Below, piece by piece: positions 21,791 through 30,714 of a stretch of DNA of 64,000 bases (positions within the stretch are counted from its first letter, which is position 1; every line of letters begins with the position of its first letter). Location of the stretch: contig NZ_BAMV01000018.1 of the NCBI RefSeq assembly GCF_000963925.1, forward strand, positions 186,001 through 250,000, given 5' to 3'. This stretch comes from Acetobacter cibinongensis. Its GTDB lineage: Bacteria; Pseudomonadota; Alphaproteobacteria; Acetobacterales; Acetobacteraceae. The notes below the pieces were generated by a model. The model saw only the letters and a program-made list of their open reading frames with translations. It did not search any database and was not told the origin of the DNA. A program made the position numbers and the translations under genes.

Positions 21791-22030
21791 TTAGTCGCAG
21801 TCGCACCCTTTTGTCGGGCCATCAGACTTGCGGACAACGTGATGATCAATCCACTCAGACACTAAGCGCCGCGCTTCATTCAAAGACGCTTCCGGGTGAT
21901 GAATACGGTAGAGCGTTGTGCAGGCGTGAAAAGCGGTCATATCTTCTGTGCCCACCTCACGCAGCTCCTGATACGCTGTAATGACAGCTCGCTCGCACTT
22001 ACGGGCGATCCGACTTAGTTCAGCAGCCAC
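21791..22030 (-). CDS. Hypothetical protein, 79 residues, Cys-containing C-terminus
   Basis: Not recognised. It is a small, mostly helical soluble protein with a conserved look (RKCERAVITAYQEL, then ACTTLYRIHHPEAS, then ARRLVSEWIDHHV) that ends GCDCD. A GTG start at 22030 with GAGGA about 13 bases upstream is the only start in the frame. A partial Fur-box-like sequence lies 19-37 bases upstream, so iron-linked control is conceivable but unproven. Confidence 0.55.
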   Translation of the reverse strand: MAAELSRIARKCERAVITAYQELREVGTEDMTAFHACTTLYRIHHPEASLNEARRLVSEWIDHHVVRKSDGPTKGCDCD

Positions 22031-22447
22031 AGCACATATTCCTCAATTAATAATCAATCTCATTAGCGATGATTAAACGCCAGAAAGCACACCGAAGCAA
22101 GCAACAAACTAACGCATACCTATCACAACTTCTTTTTCGTGTTGTTTTTGCCATAGTCTTCATAGCTTTAAACGACACCCCATGCCGCCCTGATACTTTT
22201 ACAGCTTAAAGATCACTTCACATCCGACTCCCACGGTGCCGCTGTCTGCGTTTGCGCTGCATAATATAAAGCCACGATGTTTACCCCCACATACCCTCGA
22301 CGTACGTCTTTATAGACGCCAGAAACGCTACAAACGCAGCATTTGTGATTTCTTGCTCGGTTCAAGCACGATGAGGCATGGATTTTCCCTGCGCCGGAGG
22401 GTATGCCAAAGCCAATTCCAACCGCCATTTCGCCAAGGATGTGCTTC
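22031..22447. other. Intergenic region between the 79-residue gene and pyrE
   Basis: No convincing gene. The left end holds the Fur-box-like sequence and presumably the promoter of the small minus-strand gene. The right part should hold the pyrE promoter and leader, with AAGGA just ahead of the ATG at 22448. No tRNA cloverleaf or riboswitch was recognised. Confidence 0.5.
22049..22067. promoter_or_regulatory. Fur-box-like sequence
   Basis: AATAATCAATCTCATTAGC matches the 19-base Fur consensus GATAATGATAATCATTATC at about 13 positions, best in the first and last hexamers. It lies upstream of the 79-residue gene. The middle hexamer matches poorly, so this is tentative. Confidence 0.25.
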
Positions 22448-23200
22448 ATGACGTCACCCGCAAATCTTGCAGCCCCCCATACCACCCACAGCAGTGACTG
22501 GGACCACGATGCGGCGCTGACCACAGCACGCCTGTTGCTGGAAATCAAAGCCGTCAACTTCCGCCCGGAAGACCCCTACACCCTGACATCCGGCTGGAAG
22601 TCACCTGTTTATATTGATTGCCGCCGCATTATCTTCTTCCCGCGTGCGCGCGCCAAGATTGTCGAGCTGGGTGTGGAGAAAATTGGTCGCCATGTCGGCT
22701 ATGAAAGCCTTGATGCCATTGTAGGCGGTGAAACTGCCGGTATTCCGTTTGCCGCCTGGATGGCAGACCGCATGCTGCTGCCCATGGCCTATGTTCGTAA
22801 AAAGCCTAAAGGCTTTGGCCGCAATGCACAGATTGAAGGTGATGTGCCAGAAGGCATGCGCACCCTGCTGGTTGAAGACCTGACAACCGATGGCGCGTCC
22901 AAAGTCCGGTTTGCCAACGCCCTGCGCGATGCAGGCGCGCTTATAAACCATGCGTTTGTCGTGTTTTATTACGGCGTGTTCCCTGGCGCACACCGCACCC
23001 TTACCGACATGAATGTTGCATTGCACTCCCTGTGCACATGGTGGGATGTGCTGGAAGTCTGCTCCACCCGCCCTTATTTCTCTGAATCGGCTGCGGCTGA
23101 AGTCCGCCGCTTCCTTGAAGACCCCTGTGCATGGTCTGCGCGCCACGGCGGCGTTGGCAGCCTTGAAGAAGCCGCAGCCTACAAGGCCAAACAGGGCTAA
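22448..23200 (+). CDS. pyrE: Orotate phosphoribosyltransferase
   Basis: Makes orotidine 5'-phosphate from orotate and PRPP in pyrimidine synthesis. The PRPP-binding loop LLVEDLTTDGASK and the Lys-rich flexible loop YVRKKPKGFG are present, together with an N-terminal TLTSGWKSPVYIDCR substrate region. At 250 residues it is longer than E. coli PyrE (213); the extra C-terminal part (RRFLEDPCAWSARHGG) is seen in alphaproteobacterial versions. AAGGA stands nine bases before the ATG. murI follows after 11 bases, so the pair is probably one operon. Confidence 0.93.
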   Translation: MTSPANLAAPHTTHSSDWDHDAALTTARLLLEIKAVNFRPEDPYTLTSGWKSPVYIDCRRIIFFPRARAKIVELGVEKIGRHVGYESLDAIVGGETAGIPFAAWMADRMLLPMAYVRKKPKGFGRNAQIEGDVPEGMRTLLVEDLTTDGASKVRFANALRDAGALINHAFVVFYYGVFPGAHRTLTDMNVALHSLCTWWDVLEVCSTRPYFSESAAAEVRRFLEDPCAWSARHGGVGSLEEAAAYKAKQG

Positions 23201-23211
23201 GCCAGCACACC

Positions 23212-24075
23212 ATGACAGAGCCCGTACAGTCTGCCCCCCACCATGTCCTGGCATTTGATTCCGGGATAGGTGGCCTCGGCATTGTGCGGGCCCTGCGTAC
23301 TCTTAAGCCTGATCTCCATATTGATTATCTGGCTGACACAGCCGTTTTTCCTTACGGTGAGCAGGCAGATGCCTTCCTGATCGAGCGCATTGTCTCGCTT
23401 CTGTCTCAGGCTATCAGGCGCTTACGGCCGCAAGCGGTCGTTGTGGCGTGCAATACAGCCAGCACTCTGGCGCTGGATGCCTTGCGCGCCGCTTGGCCGG
23501 ACATGCCTTTTATTGGCTGCGTCCCCCCCATTCGTTGGGCTGCGCGCATAACGCGCAGTCAGGTTATTGGCCTGCTGGCAACCCGCGCCACCATCCGCCG
23601 CCCTTACCTCACCCACCTACACTCGCTCTACGCCCCAAACTGTACCCTTATTGCCCATGCGGCTCCCGGGCTCGCAGCGCTGGCAGAATGTGCTTTCAGG
23701 GAAGAACCAATCCCAGCAGATGCCATCCCAAAAGAAGTCTTCGGCCTTTTTGAGCGCGATACGCAGGGCCTGATGGATACGGTGGGGTTAGGCTGCACAC
23801 ATTATACCTTCGTGCTAGACCAACTCCGCGCTTTATCACCCCCGCACATAACCTGGCTGGACCCTGCTGACGCGGTGGCCCGCCATACCCTTACGTGCCT
23901 TGAAGATCTGCTCGGCAAAACGGAAACAGTTCTGCCGCCCCGCGCATGGTTTACGGCAATGCCTGAGCGCAGTGAAGCTCTGGCCGCACGTCTGCCTGCT
24001 TTTGGGTTTGAGGCCATTACTCTGTGGGCATCAGGCGCTGAGCACACCCGTTTCCATCCACAGATGTATGGCTGA
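23212..24075 (+). CDS. murI: Glutamate racemase
   Basis: Interconverts L- and D-glutamate, giving the D-Glu of peptidoglycan. The substrate loop FDSGIGG is at residues 15-21. The two catalytic cysteines are Cys80 in ACNTAS and Cys195 in GLGCTHY, and PYGE is conserved. The length of 287 is normal. It follows pyrE closely and ends at a bidirectional terminator. Confidence 0.95.
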   Translation: MTEPVQSAPHHVLAFDSGIGGLGIVRALRTLKPDLHIDYLADTAVFPYGEQADAFLIERIVSLLSQAIRRLRPQAVVVACNTASTLALDALRAAWPDMPFIGCVPPIRWAARITRSQVIGLLATRATIRRPYLTHLHSLYAPNCTLIAHAAPGLAALAECAFREEPIPADAIPKEVFGLFERDTQGLMDTVGLGCTHYTFVLDQLRALSPPHITWLDPADAVARHTLTCLEDLLGKTETVLPPRAWFTAMPERSEALAARLPAFGFEAITLWASGAEHTRFHPQMYG

Positions 24076-24110
24076 ATCACGCCTTAGTATTCAGTCGTCA
24101 ACCATATAAA

Positions 24111-24141
24111 AAAGGCCAGACCTTGTGGGTCTGACCTTTTC
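24111..24141. terminator. Bidirectional terminator between murI and the polyprenyl synthase
   Basis: AAAGGCCAGACC-TTGT-GGGTCTGACCTTTT forms a long stem with one mismatch, with T-run and A-run on either side. Confidence 0.85.
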
Positions 24142-24166
24142 TTACCTTCACCAGTGAGCAAACAGC

Positions 24167-25255
24167 CTAGCTGGCCCGACTGGCCGAATAACTTGCTGTC
24201 TCAATGAGCAAGGACTTGATTTCACAGTCTGCAAATACACTCAAAGCATCGCGTGCCTTGGCTGCATAATCTTCTGCTTTTGCCATGGTCACGGCAATTG
24301 CATTTGTTTCAGCAATGCGCTGGAGCGCTGCGTCCAGATCTTCCGGCGTCTGCTCGGACTCTTCAATCACGCGGCGCCAGAATACGCGGTCTTCCTCGCT
24401 ACCGGCTTCATAAGCAGCCAGCACAGGCAAGGTAACCTTCCCTTCCCGGAAGTCATCGCCCACTTCCTTGCCCAGCACAGCCTGATCCGCTGCGTAATCA
24501 AGCGCGTCATCAACAAGCTGGAAAGCCATACCAAGGTTGGCACCATAAACACGCAGGGCTTCCCGCTTATCAGCAGAAATTTCACCAATCACAGCACCGG
24601 ATTCACAGGCAGCAGCAAAGAGCGCTGCGGTTTTGCCGTAAATCACCTGTAAATATTGGTCGACCGAGGTCGAAAGATCGTTCTGGGTGGTCATTTGCAT
24701 GACCTCACCTTCTGCAAGGGTCGCAGAAGCTGCCGAAAGAATGGCCATCACATCCAGCGAGGCATCAGCCGTCAAAATCTGGAAGGCTCTGGCAAACAGA
24801 AAATCCCCCACCAGAACGGAGGCCTTGTTGCCAAAAATGGCATTGGCACTGGCAAGACCGCGGCGGAGCTGGCTTTCATCCACCACATCGTCATGCAGCA
24901 GGGTGGCTGTGTGAATGAATTCTACACAGGCGGCAATTTCAACATGCCGCAGCTTACCATCCTGATTGTCATAACCGCACAACCGGGCTGAGGCCAATGT
25001 CAGCAAAGGCCGCAGGCGCTTGCCTCCCGCAGCGACAAGGTGCGCCGCAAGTTGCGGAATAAGCGCAACCGGGCTTTGCATACGATCAATAATAACCTGA
25101 TTACATGCACGCATATCCGGCGCGAGATAATCGGCAAGGGCTTTTAAGCCCGCTTCTCCTGGCTTACTCACAGAAACACTAGATCCATCCTGGCTTGTGG
25201 CCGTGCCGATCTCCGGCTGACTAACTGCAATACCCAAACGCTTTCCCCCAGCCAT
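24167..25255 (-). CDS. ispB: Long-chain all-trans polyprenyl diphosphate synthase
   Basis: Extends farnesyl diphosphate with isopentenyl units to give the side chain of ubiquinone. The first Asp-rich motif is LLHDDVVDES, the second FQLVDDALDY, and GGKRLRP precedes them. Family members differ in product length; Acetobacter species make mainly ubiquinone-9, so a nonaprenyl product is likely, but this cannot be read directly from the sequence. The N-terminus is about 30 residues longer than in E. coli IspB, so translation may begin at a later codon. It is divergent from a TrmN6-like gene, an arrangement common in alphaproteobacteria. Confidence 0.93.
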   Translation of the reverse strand: MAGGKRLGIAVSQPEIGTATSQDGSSVSVSKPGEAGLKALADYLAPDMRACNQVIIDRMQSPVALIPQLAAHLVAAGGKRLRPLLTLASARLCGYDNQDGKLRHVEIAACVEFIHTATLLHDDVVDESQLRRGLASANAIFGNKASVLVGDFLFARAFQILTADASLDVMAILSAASATLAEGEVMQMTTQNDLSTSVDQYLQVIYGKTAALFAAACESGAVIGEISADKREALRVYGANLGMAFQLVDDALDYAADQAVLGKEVGDDFREGKVTLPVLAAYEAGSEEDRVFWRRVIEESEQTPEDLDAALQRIAETNAIAVTMAKAEDYAAKARDALSVFADCEIKSLLIETASYSASRAS

Positions 25256-25351
25256 GGGATGAGTTGACGTCCCTTCATATGCGGGGCACCAGAAAAACGG
25301 TCAAGCATCAACCACTTCAAGACAGCCAGACTGTTCTGGTCAAGGGCGGGT

Positions 25352-26143
25352 ATGTCCGAACTTCCTTCACTCTCTACCGGTACACTTATGGCCGGAAAAA
25401 TTCGCTACGACCAGTTTATTTCTGGTAACAGAACCGGCCTCGAACCTGTTCTCATGGCTGCCAGCATTCCCGCCAAAGCTGGCCAACGTGTGGCCGAAAT
25501 CGGCTGTGGTGCGGGGGCTGGCCTCTTATGCCTCAGTCAACGCATATCAGGGCTGTCCCTCTGGGGTATAGAAGTTGATGCCCCAAGCCTCGCTCTCGCG
25601 CAGCACAATCTGGACGCGAACCAGCGCACAGAAGTCACACTGCTAAATTGTTTCTTTCCCGATGACCTGCCACCCGATGTTCCGTTTGGCCGTTTCGACC
25701 ATTGTTTTGCGAATCCGCCCTGGCACGCCAGCAGTGGCACGCCCTCTCCGCTATCTCGCCGGGATCTGGCGCGGCGGGCCTTGCCTGATACTCTTGAGAG
25801 CTGGGTAAAGGGCTGTACGCGCCTGTTACGCTACAAGGGAACACTCACGCTTATTCTACCAGCCGACCTGCTGGCTGATGCCTGTAATGCGCTGGCACAG
25901 AATCGTTTTGGCGGCACCACCCTCTGCCCTCTCTGGCCCAAAACCGGGCGAGAGGCGCGGCTGATGCTTCTTCAAAGCCGCTACTGTGTGCGGAGCCCAT
26001 CGCGCATTGTGCCCGGAGTGGTGCTGCACGAAGCAGATGGGAGCTTTACCCCTGAAAGCCGCCTGATTTTAAAAGACGGTCAGGCTTTGGCTCTGGGGCC
26101 TAAACAGCAGGGCATGACGCGCTCCCCCGTCCCACACGGCTGA
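25352..26143 (+). CDS. TrmN6/YfiC-like SAM-dependent methyltransferase
   Basis: Class I methyltransferase of the tRNA1(Val) A37 N6-methylase group. The SAM site AEIGCGAGAGLLCL (glycine-rich motif I), the acidic end of strand 2 (GIEVD) and catalytic motif IV NPPW are all present; NPPW/NPPY marks enzymes acting on exocyclic amino groups. The N-terminal LMAGKIRYDQFISGNRTGLEPVL resembles the family's DxFxPxxGYRxGTDAVLL lead-in. The exact target base is inferred. Confidence 0.83.
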   Translation: MSELPSLSTGTLMAGKIRYDQFISGNRTGLEPVLMAASIPAKAGQRVAEIGCGAGAGLLCLSQRISGLSLWGIEVDAPSLALAQHNLDANQRTEVTLLNCFFPDDLPPDVPFGRFDHCFANPPWHASSGTPSPLSRRDLARRALPDTLESWVKGCTRLLRYKGTLTLILPADLLADACNALAQNRFGGTTLCPLWPKTGREARLMLLQSRYCVRSPSRIVPGVVLHEADGSFTPESRLILKDGQALALGPKQQGMTRSPVPHG

Positions 26144-26148
26144 CGCAC

Positions 26149-26182
26149 AAAAGGCCACCCCATGCCGGGTGGCCTTTTATTT
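26149..26182. terminator. Bidirectional terminator between the methyltransferase gene and nrdB
   Basis: AAAAGGCCACCC-CATGCC-GGGTGGCCTTTT with further T on the plus strand; a perfect twelve-pair stem including the A/T ends. Confidence 0.9.
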
Positions 26183-26208
26183 TAAGCACCAGAACTACGC
26201 AGCAGCGT

Positions 26209-27225
26209 TTATTCGAAAATAGAGGCTTCGAAGGCTTCTTCCCACGTTCCGGAAGTTGAAGCGCGGCTATATTCAGTGGCACGATTTTCAAAGAAGTTGG
26301 TGTGTTCCACCGCATTCAGCATGTCATCCAGCCACGGCAGCGGGTTGGTCGTCGTGTTGTACAGCGGTTCCAACCCAAGCTGAATAAGCCGACGATCTGC
26401 AATAAAGTGAATATAGGTTTTCACCTGTGCAGCGTCCAAGCCTTCTACTGCGCCCATTTCAAAGGCCAGATCAATGAACGCTTCTTCGTGCTCTACAATG
26501 GTGGCGCAAATTTCACGCAACTCATTCTGAAGCCTGTCCGTCCAGATTTCCGGGTTTTCATGCACAAACACCCGGAAGAGGCGGATAACTGACAGGCAGT
26601 GCAGTGTTTCATCACGCACGGACCACGACACAATCTGCCCCATGCCCTTCAGTTTATTGAAGCGCGGGAAGTTCAGCAGAATGGCGAAAGAGGCAAAAAG
26701 CTGTAGCCCTTCCGTAAACGCCCCAAAGGCTGCCAGAGTCTTGGCGATCTCATGCTTGCTATCAACCGAGAAGCCCTGCATGTAATCGTATTTATCCTTC
26801 ATTTCCTTATACTTAAGGAATGCAGAATATTCTTCTTCCGGCATGCCCAGCGTATCAAGCAGGTGGCTGTAGGCGGCAATGTGGATGGTTTCGATATTGG
26901 AGAACGCTGAGAGCATCATCAGCACTTCAGTGGGTTTGAACACCCGGCTGTAGTGCTTCATGTAACAGTTGTTCACCTCAACATCAGACTGTGTGAAGAA
27001 GCGGAAAATCTGGGTTACCAGATGCCGTTCCGTATCGTTCAGAACACGGTGCCAGTCCTTTACGTCGTCAGCCAGCGGCACTTCTTCCGGAAGCCAGTGC
27101 AAGCGCTGCTGCGTCAGCCAGGCATCATAAGCCCATGGGTAACGAAACGGCTTATAAACAGGGTTGGAGGTCAGCAGGTCAAACCGCTGTTCCTGTTCGT
27201 TGGTGCCGGTCTTGGCGTCGCTCAT
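26209..27225 (-). CDS. nrdB: Ribonucleotide reductase class Ia, beta subunit NrdB
   Basis: Carries the di-iron site and tyrosyl radical that starts ribonucleotide reduction. The iron-ligand segment ETIHIAAYSH has Glu112, His115 and the radical tyrosine Tyr119, in register with E. coli E115-H118-Y122. Asp81 in TQSDVE and RDETLH in helix E complete the site. The ATG at 27225 follows AAGGA; longer readings of the frame run into nrdA. The product is 338 residues with no ATP-cone ahead of the catalytic domain. It is co-directional with nrdA, 64 bases downstream. Confidence 0.95.
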   Translation of the reverse strand: MSDAKTGTNEQEQRFDLLTSNPVYKPFRYPWAYDAWLTQQRLHWLPEEVPLADDVKDWHRVLNDTERHLVTQIFRFFTQSDVEVNNCYMKHYSRVFKPTEVLMMLSAFSNIETIHIAAYSHLLDTLGMPEEEYSAFLKYKEMKDKYDYMQGFSVDSKHEIAKTLAAFGAFTEGLQLFASFAILLNFPRFNKLKGMGQIVSWSVRDETLHCLSVIRLFRVFVHENPEIWTDRLQNELREICATIVEHEEAFIDLAFEMGAVEGLDAAQVKTYIHFIADRRLIQLGLEPLYNTTTNPLPWLDDMLNAVEHTNFFENRATEYSRASTSGTWEEAFEASIFE

Positions 27226-27289
27226 GGTGGCGTCCTTCACAGAAAGGAATAATCTTTGAAAATCAAGAAAATGCAGCCTTTTCCTCCCA

Positions 27290-29224
27290 TCACTGGCAGG
27301 AAAGGCACTCATCATAATCCGTGCTGGCGGCGGTAGGTGGCACCACCACGGCGGCACGTTGCGCATCTTCAGCCGCAAGTACGTCCGCTGCGGTCAACAC
27401 GTTACTGACAGTGTCAGCGCGCTGAATGGACAGAGAGCGGCAATAGTACAGAGACTTGATGCCTTTTTTCCATGCCATGTAGTGGATCTGGTGCAGATCA
27501 CGCTTATGCACATCCGCAGGCAGGAAGATATTGATGGACTGCGCCTGACAGATGAACGGCTGACGGTCGGCCGCGTGTTCTATAATCCAGCGCTGGTCGA
27601 GCTCAAACGCTGTTTTATAAACATCTTTTTCATCCTGCGTCAGGAAGTCCAGAGCCTGCACACTCCCCTTGTTCAGGGTGATGTGAGACCAAACCTCATC
27701 CGTGTCCTTCCCCTTTTGCTGCAGAAGCTTCTGCAAATGCCGGTTCCGGACGGTAAAGGAGCCGGAAAGTGTTTTCTGCAAGAACACATTGGCTGCAATC
27801 GGCTCAATACCCGGGCTGGCATTACCGGCAATGATGGAGATGGACGCCGTGGGCGCAATGGCCATCTTGTTGGAAAAGCGCTCATGCACACCGTATTCAG
27901 CGGCATCCGGGCACGCGCCACGCAGGTCAGCCAGCTTACGGGACGCCGCGTCTGCCTGCTCACGAATATGCTGGAAGATCTTCTTGTTCCAGACCTTCGC
28001 CATAACGCTTTCAAATGGCAGGTTCTTGGCTTGCAGGAAGGAATGGAAGCCCATAACCCCCATGCCCACAGAGCGCTCACGCATGGCAGCGTAAGCCGCC
28101 TTCTCCATTTCTGCCGGGGCGCGGTCAATAAAGTCCTGCAACACGTTGTCCAGGAAGAGCATCACGTCTTCAATGAACTGTGGATTATCTTTCCACTCGT
28201 CCCATGTTTCCAGGTTCAGGGATGACAGGCAGCATACCGCGGTCCGCTGCTTACCGTGATGGTCAATACCCGTCGGGAGTGTAATTTCCGCGCACAGGTT
28301 AGAGGTCTTGACCTCCAGCCCAGCCAGCTTGTGGTGCTCCGGACGTGCGTTGTTCACGTGGTCCGAATAAACAATGTAAGGCTCGCCCTGCTCCATACGT
28401 GCGGTCAGTATCCGGATCCACAGTGCGCGCGCTGAGACCTTACGGATAACCGAATTATCTTTCGGAGATAGCAGGGCCCATTCTTCGTCCGCCTCTACAG
28501 CCCGCATAAAGGCATCAGAGACCAAAATACCGTGATGGAGGTTGAGCGCCTTACGGTTTGGGTCCCCACCGGTAGGACGACGGATTTCGACAAATTCTTC
28601 AATCTCTGGGTGCCAGACGGGCAGATAAACTGCTGCGGAGCCACGACGCAGGGATCCCTGGCTGATCGCCAGCGTCAGGCTATCCATCACGCGGATAAAG
28701 GGGATCACGCCGGATGTCTTGCCGTTACGGCCCACGTTTTCGCCAATGGACCGCAGGTTACCCCAGTAGGACCCGATGCCGCCGCCCCGGCTGGCCAGCC
28801 AGACGTTCTCGTTCCACAGCCCCACAATGCCATCAAGGCTGTCACTGGCTTCGTTCAGGAAGCAGGAAATGGGCAGACCACGTGTGGTCCCGCCATTGGA
28901 CAGCACCGGCGTGGCTGGCATGAACCAATGCTGGCTCATATAATCATAAATACGCTGTGCGTGGCCTGCATCTGCCCCGTAATAGGACGCTACGCGCCCA
29001 AACAGGTCCTGATAGCTCTCATCCGGCAGCAGATAGCGGTTATCCAGCGTGGCTTTGCCAAAAGGCGTCAGCAACGCATCACGCTTGCGGTTAACCCTGA
29101 CCTGATAATGCCCGGGCAACTGCACCATGTCTTCCAGCTGCTCTGGCGCAAACATATCGCAAGTCCCCGAGATACGGGGGTCGGAGGAACGGCTTTCATT
29201 TTCCTGAACGTCGACCAGACTCAT
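27290..29224 (-). CDS. nrdA: Ribonucleotide reductase class Ia, alpha subunit NrdA
   Basis: Catalytic subunit that reduces ribonucleoside diphosphates. The active-site cysteines are in PISCFLNEASDS, SNLCAEITLPT (NxCxE) and CCLSSLN. The radical-transfer tyrosines are in the C-terminal SLYYCRS, and the redox-active tail is DYDECLSCQ. The protein has 644 residues; the N-terminus starts about 50 residues before the RNR core (RYLLPDESYQDLFGR), so there is no N-terminal ATP-cone as in E. coli NrdA (761 residues). Two NrdR-box-like sites stand 65-110 bases upstream of the ATG. Confidence 0.95.
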   Translation of the reverse strand: MSLVDVQENESRSSDPRISGTCDMFAPEQLEDMVQLPGHYQVRVNRKRDALLTPFGKATLDNRYLLPDESYQDLFGRVASYYGADAGHAQRIYDYMSQHWFMPATPVLSNGGTTRGLPISCFLNEASDSLDGIVGLWNENVWLASRGGGIGSYWGNLRSIGENVGRNGKTSGVIPFIRVMDSLTLAISQGSLRRGSAAVYLPVWHPEIEEFVEIRRPTGGDPNRKALNLHHGILVSDAFMRAVEADEEWALLSPKDNSVIRKVSARALWIRILTARMEQGEPYIVYSDHVNNARPEHHKLAGLEVKTSNLCAEITLPTGIDHHGKQRTAVCCLSSLNLETWDEWKDNPQFIEDVMLFLDNVLQDFIDRAPAEMEKAAYAAMRERSVGMGVMGFHSFLQAKNLPFESVMAKVWNKKIFQHIREQADAASRKLADLRGACPDAAEYGVHERFSNKMAIAPTASISIIAGNASPGIEPIAANVFLQKTLSGSFTVRNRHLQKLLQQKGKDTDEVWSHITLNKGSVQALDFLTQDEKDVYKTAFELDQRWIIEHAADRQPFICQAQSINIFLPADVHKRDLHQIHYMAWKKGIKSLYYCRSLSIQRADTVSNVLTAADVLAAEDAQRAAVVVPPTAASTDYDECLSCQ

Positions 29225-29286
29225 GGATCATTTGCTCCGCTTGCGATTAGCATTATCTTGCAGGGTTGTGGGCGGCCTTGAGAGAC

Positions 29287-29302
29287 ACACCATATGTCGC
29301 GC
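29287..29302. promoter_or_regulatory. NrdR-box-like site 1 upstream of nrdA
   Basis: ACACCATATGTCGCGC fits the NrdR consensus acaCwAtATaTwGtgt in the core (C.AtAT.T.G). Its core is exactly 32 bases from the second box, the three-helical-turn spacing usual for paired NrdR boxes. Confidence 0.7.
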
Positions 29303-29318
29303 TTTTGCGCTAAACGCT

Positions 29319-29334
29319 CCCCTATATCTAGTGA
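29319..29334. promoter_or_regulatory. NrdR-box-like site 2 upstream of nrdA
   Basis: CCCCTATATCTAGTGA matches the NrdR core CwAtATaTwGtg at all but one position. With site 1 it forms the tandem pair expected for ATP/dATP-sensing repression of nrdAB by NrdR. Confidence 0.75.
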
Positions 29335-29425
29335 TTTTTTTTGCCTTAACCCACCAAAAAATACTTGCCTTCTGAATTTGCGGCAGTTTTCAGCGATCAT
29401 AAAATATTTCAGGCCGGAATTTTTT

Positions 29426-30406
29426 TTATGGCGTACGAATCAGGCCCGAGAGTTCCATGCGGCGGCGCGTGGTCTCTATCCCTTCCGCCACGGCAAGAGC
29501 GGCCTCAAGAGCGCGACGCCCTGCCCGGGCATCTACCATCACAGGGGCACCATCAAGACAGGCTGCCACAAAGGCCTCATGCTCCGCATACAGCGAATCA
29601 CTGTCCTTCCATGAGATCGCTTCCCGCTTGAATCCCCCTGTGCCCGGCAAGGGCAGCCCGCGCTCACGGCCAATCATCGTCAGTTCACGCTTGCCGAAAT
29701 CAGCCGAGAGATATCCTTCTTCAGAAAACAGGCGCATCCGGCGCTCCGTCTTCAGGGAAATACGGCTTGCCGTAATGGTGGCAACGCAGCCGTTCTCAAA
29801 CCGTACGCGGGCGTTGGCAATATCCTCATGGGCAGAGCTTACCGCAGCGCCCAGAGCATCCACCTGCGCAATGGGGCTGTCCACAATTGCCAGCACCAGA
29901 TCGAGGTCATGGATCATGAGGTCAAGAATAACAGACACATCCGTGCCACGCGGCTTGAAGGGCGCAATACGCGTAGCCTCAATATAGAGTGGCCGTGTAA
30001 TCCGCTGCGTAATGGCCTTATGCTCAGCTGAATACCGCAGCAGGTGACCGACCTGACAAACCAACCCGGTTTCTTCAGCCAGCGTGACCAGAAAATCAGC
30101 CTGCTCCAGCGTTGCCGCCACAGGTTTTTCTATCAGCACATGCTTGCCAGCCCTCAGGGCCTGCACCGCCAGATCAAAATGAAATTCTGCTGGGGCTGCC
30201 ACCACGACAGCATCACAAACAGCCAGCAGGTCCTCAACCGCGCTGAACACAGGGCACCCTGCCTCTCCAGCCACCTCGGCAGCGCGGCGGCTGTCAGGGT
30301 CGAACAGACCGACCAGAGTCTCACGCGCCACGTCACGTATCTTCAACGTGTGGTAGCGCCCAAAATGTCCGGCTCCAATAACGCCCACGCGTAAACTGGT
30401 CTGCAT
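29426..30406 (-). CDS. Gfo/Idh/MocA-family NAD(P)-dependent oxidoreductase
   Basis: Two-domain dehydrogenase. The Rossmann half begins VGVIGAGHFGRYH (GxGxxG) and includes the EKPVA signature near residue 94. The C-terminal half has the substrate-side region DLMIHDLDLVLA (the DxxxHDxD-like helix). Family members oxidise sugars, inositols or related alcohols; the substrate cannot be named. GGAGA stands six bases before the ATG. It lies downstream of nothing obvious and upstream is the secD leader, so it looks monocistronic. Confidence 0.85.
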   Translation of the reverse strand: MQTSLRVGVIGAGHFGRYHTLKIRDVARETLVGLFDPDSRRAAEVAGEAGCPVFSAVEDLLAVCDAVVVAAPAEFHFDLAVQALRAGKHVLIEKPVAATLEQADFLVTLAEETGLVCQVGHLLRYSAEHKAITQRITRPLYIEATRIAPFKPRGTDVSVILDLMIHDLDLVLAIVDSPIAQVDALGAAVSSAHEDIANARVRFENGCVATITASRISLKTERRMRLFSEEGYLSADFGKRELTMIGRERGLPLPGTGGFKREAISWKDSDSLYAEHEAFVAACLDGAPVMVDARAGRRALEAALAVAEGIETTRRRMELSGLIRTP

Positions 30407-30714
30407 GCTGTGTCTCCGCTCTCTGCCCTGGTGGCTTTAGTTTGTGCAGCGGTAGCAGGCCTTGGGCCAAACCCAAAGGGTGCTCCGGGCAAAGTCAGCC
30501 TCCTGAGCCAAATTTCTTGCCATAAGCCCTATTTTTTCCAAAACCGCCCAGAATGGCTAAATTTAGCCATTTTTAGCGCATTGCAGGTGATGCACAGCCG
30601 CCACTTTCCAAAACGTAATGCCTGAGGGGCTCAACCTTATGGGTCTGGGCTGTTGCATCCCGCGCACGGTAGCGGCATGTTCCGGGCGACAAAAACCGAT
30701 TAATTCAGGTGAGA
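30407..30714. other. Intergenic region ahead of secD
   Basis: No supported gene, although several frames are partly open. It holds a perfect 20-base palindrome at 30552-30571 and should carry the divergent promoters of the oxidoreductase gene and secD. yajC, which often precedes secD, is not here. Confidence 0.5.
30552..30571. repeat. Perfect 20-base palindrome with T-run
   Basis: AATGGCTAAA and TTTAGCCATT are directly adjacent and TTT continues on the plus side. It could be a protein-binding operator or a hairpin terminator without loop; nothing decides. Confidence 0.45.

Noticed and set aside
22213..22557. 114-codon minus-strand frame overlapping the pyrE start
   Set aside because: No ribosome-binding site, no recognisable domain, and it covers the pyrE leader and start.
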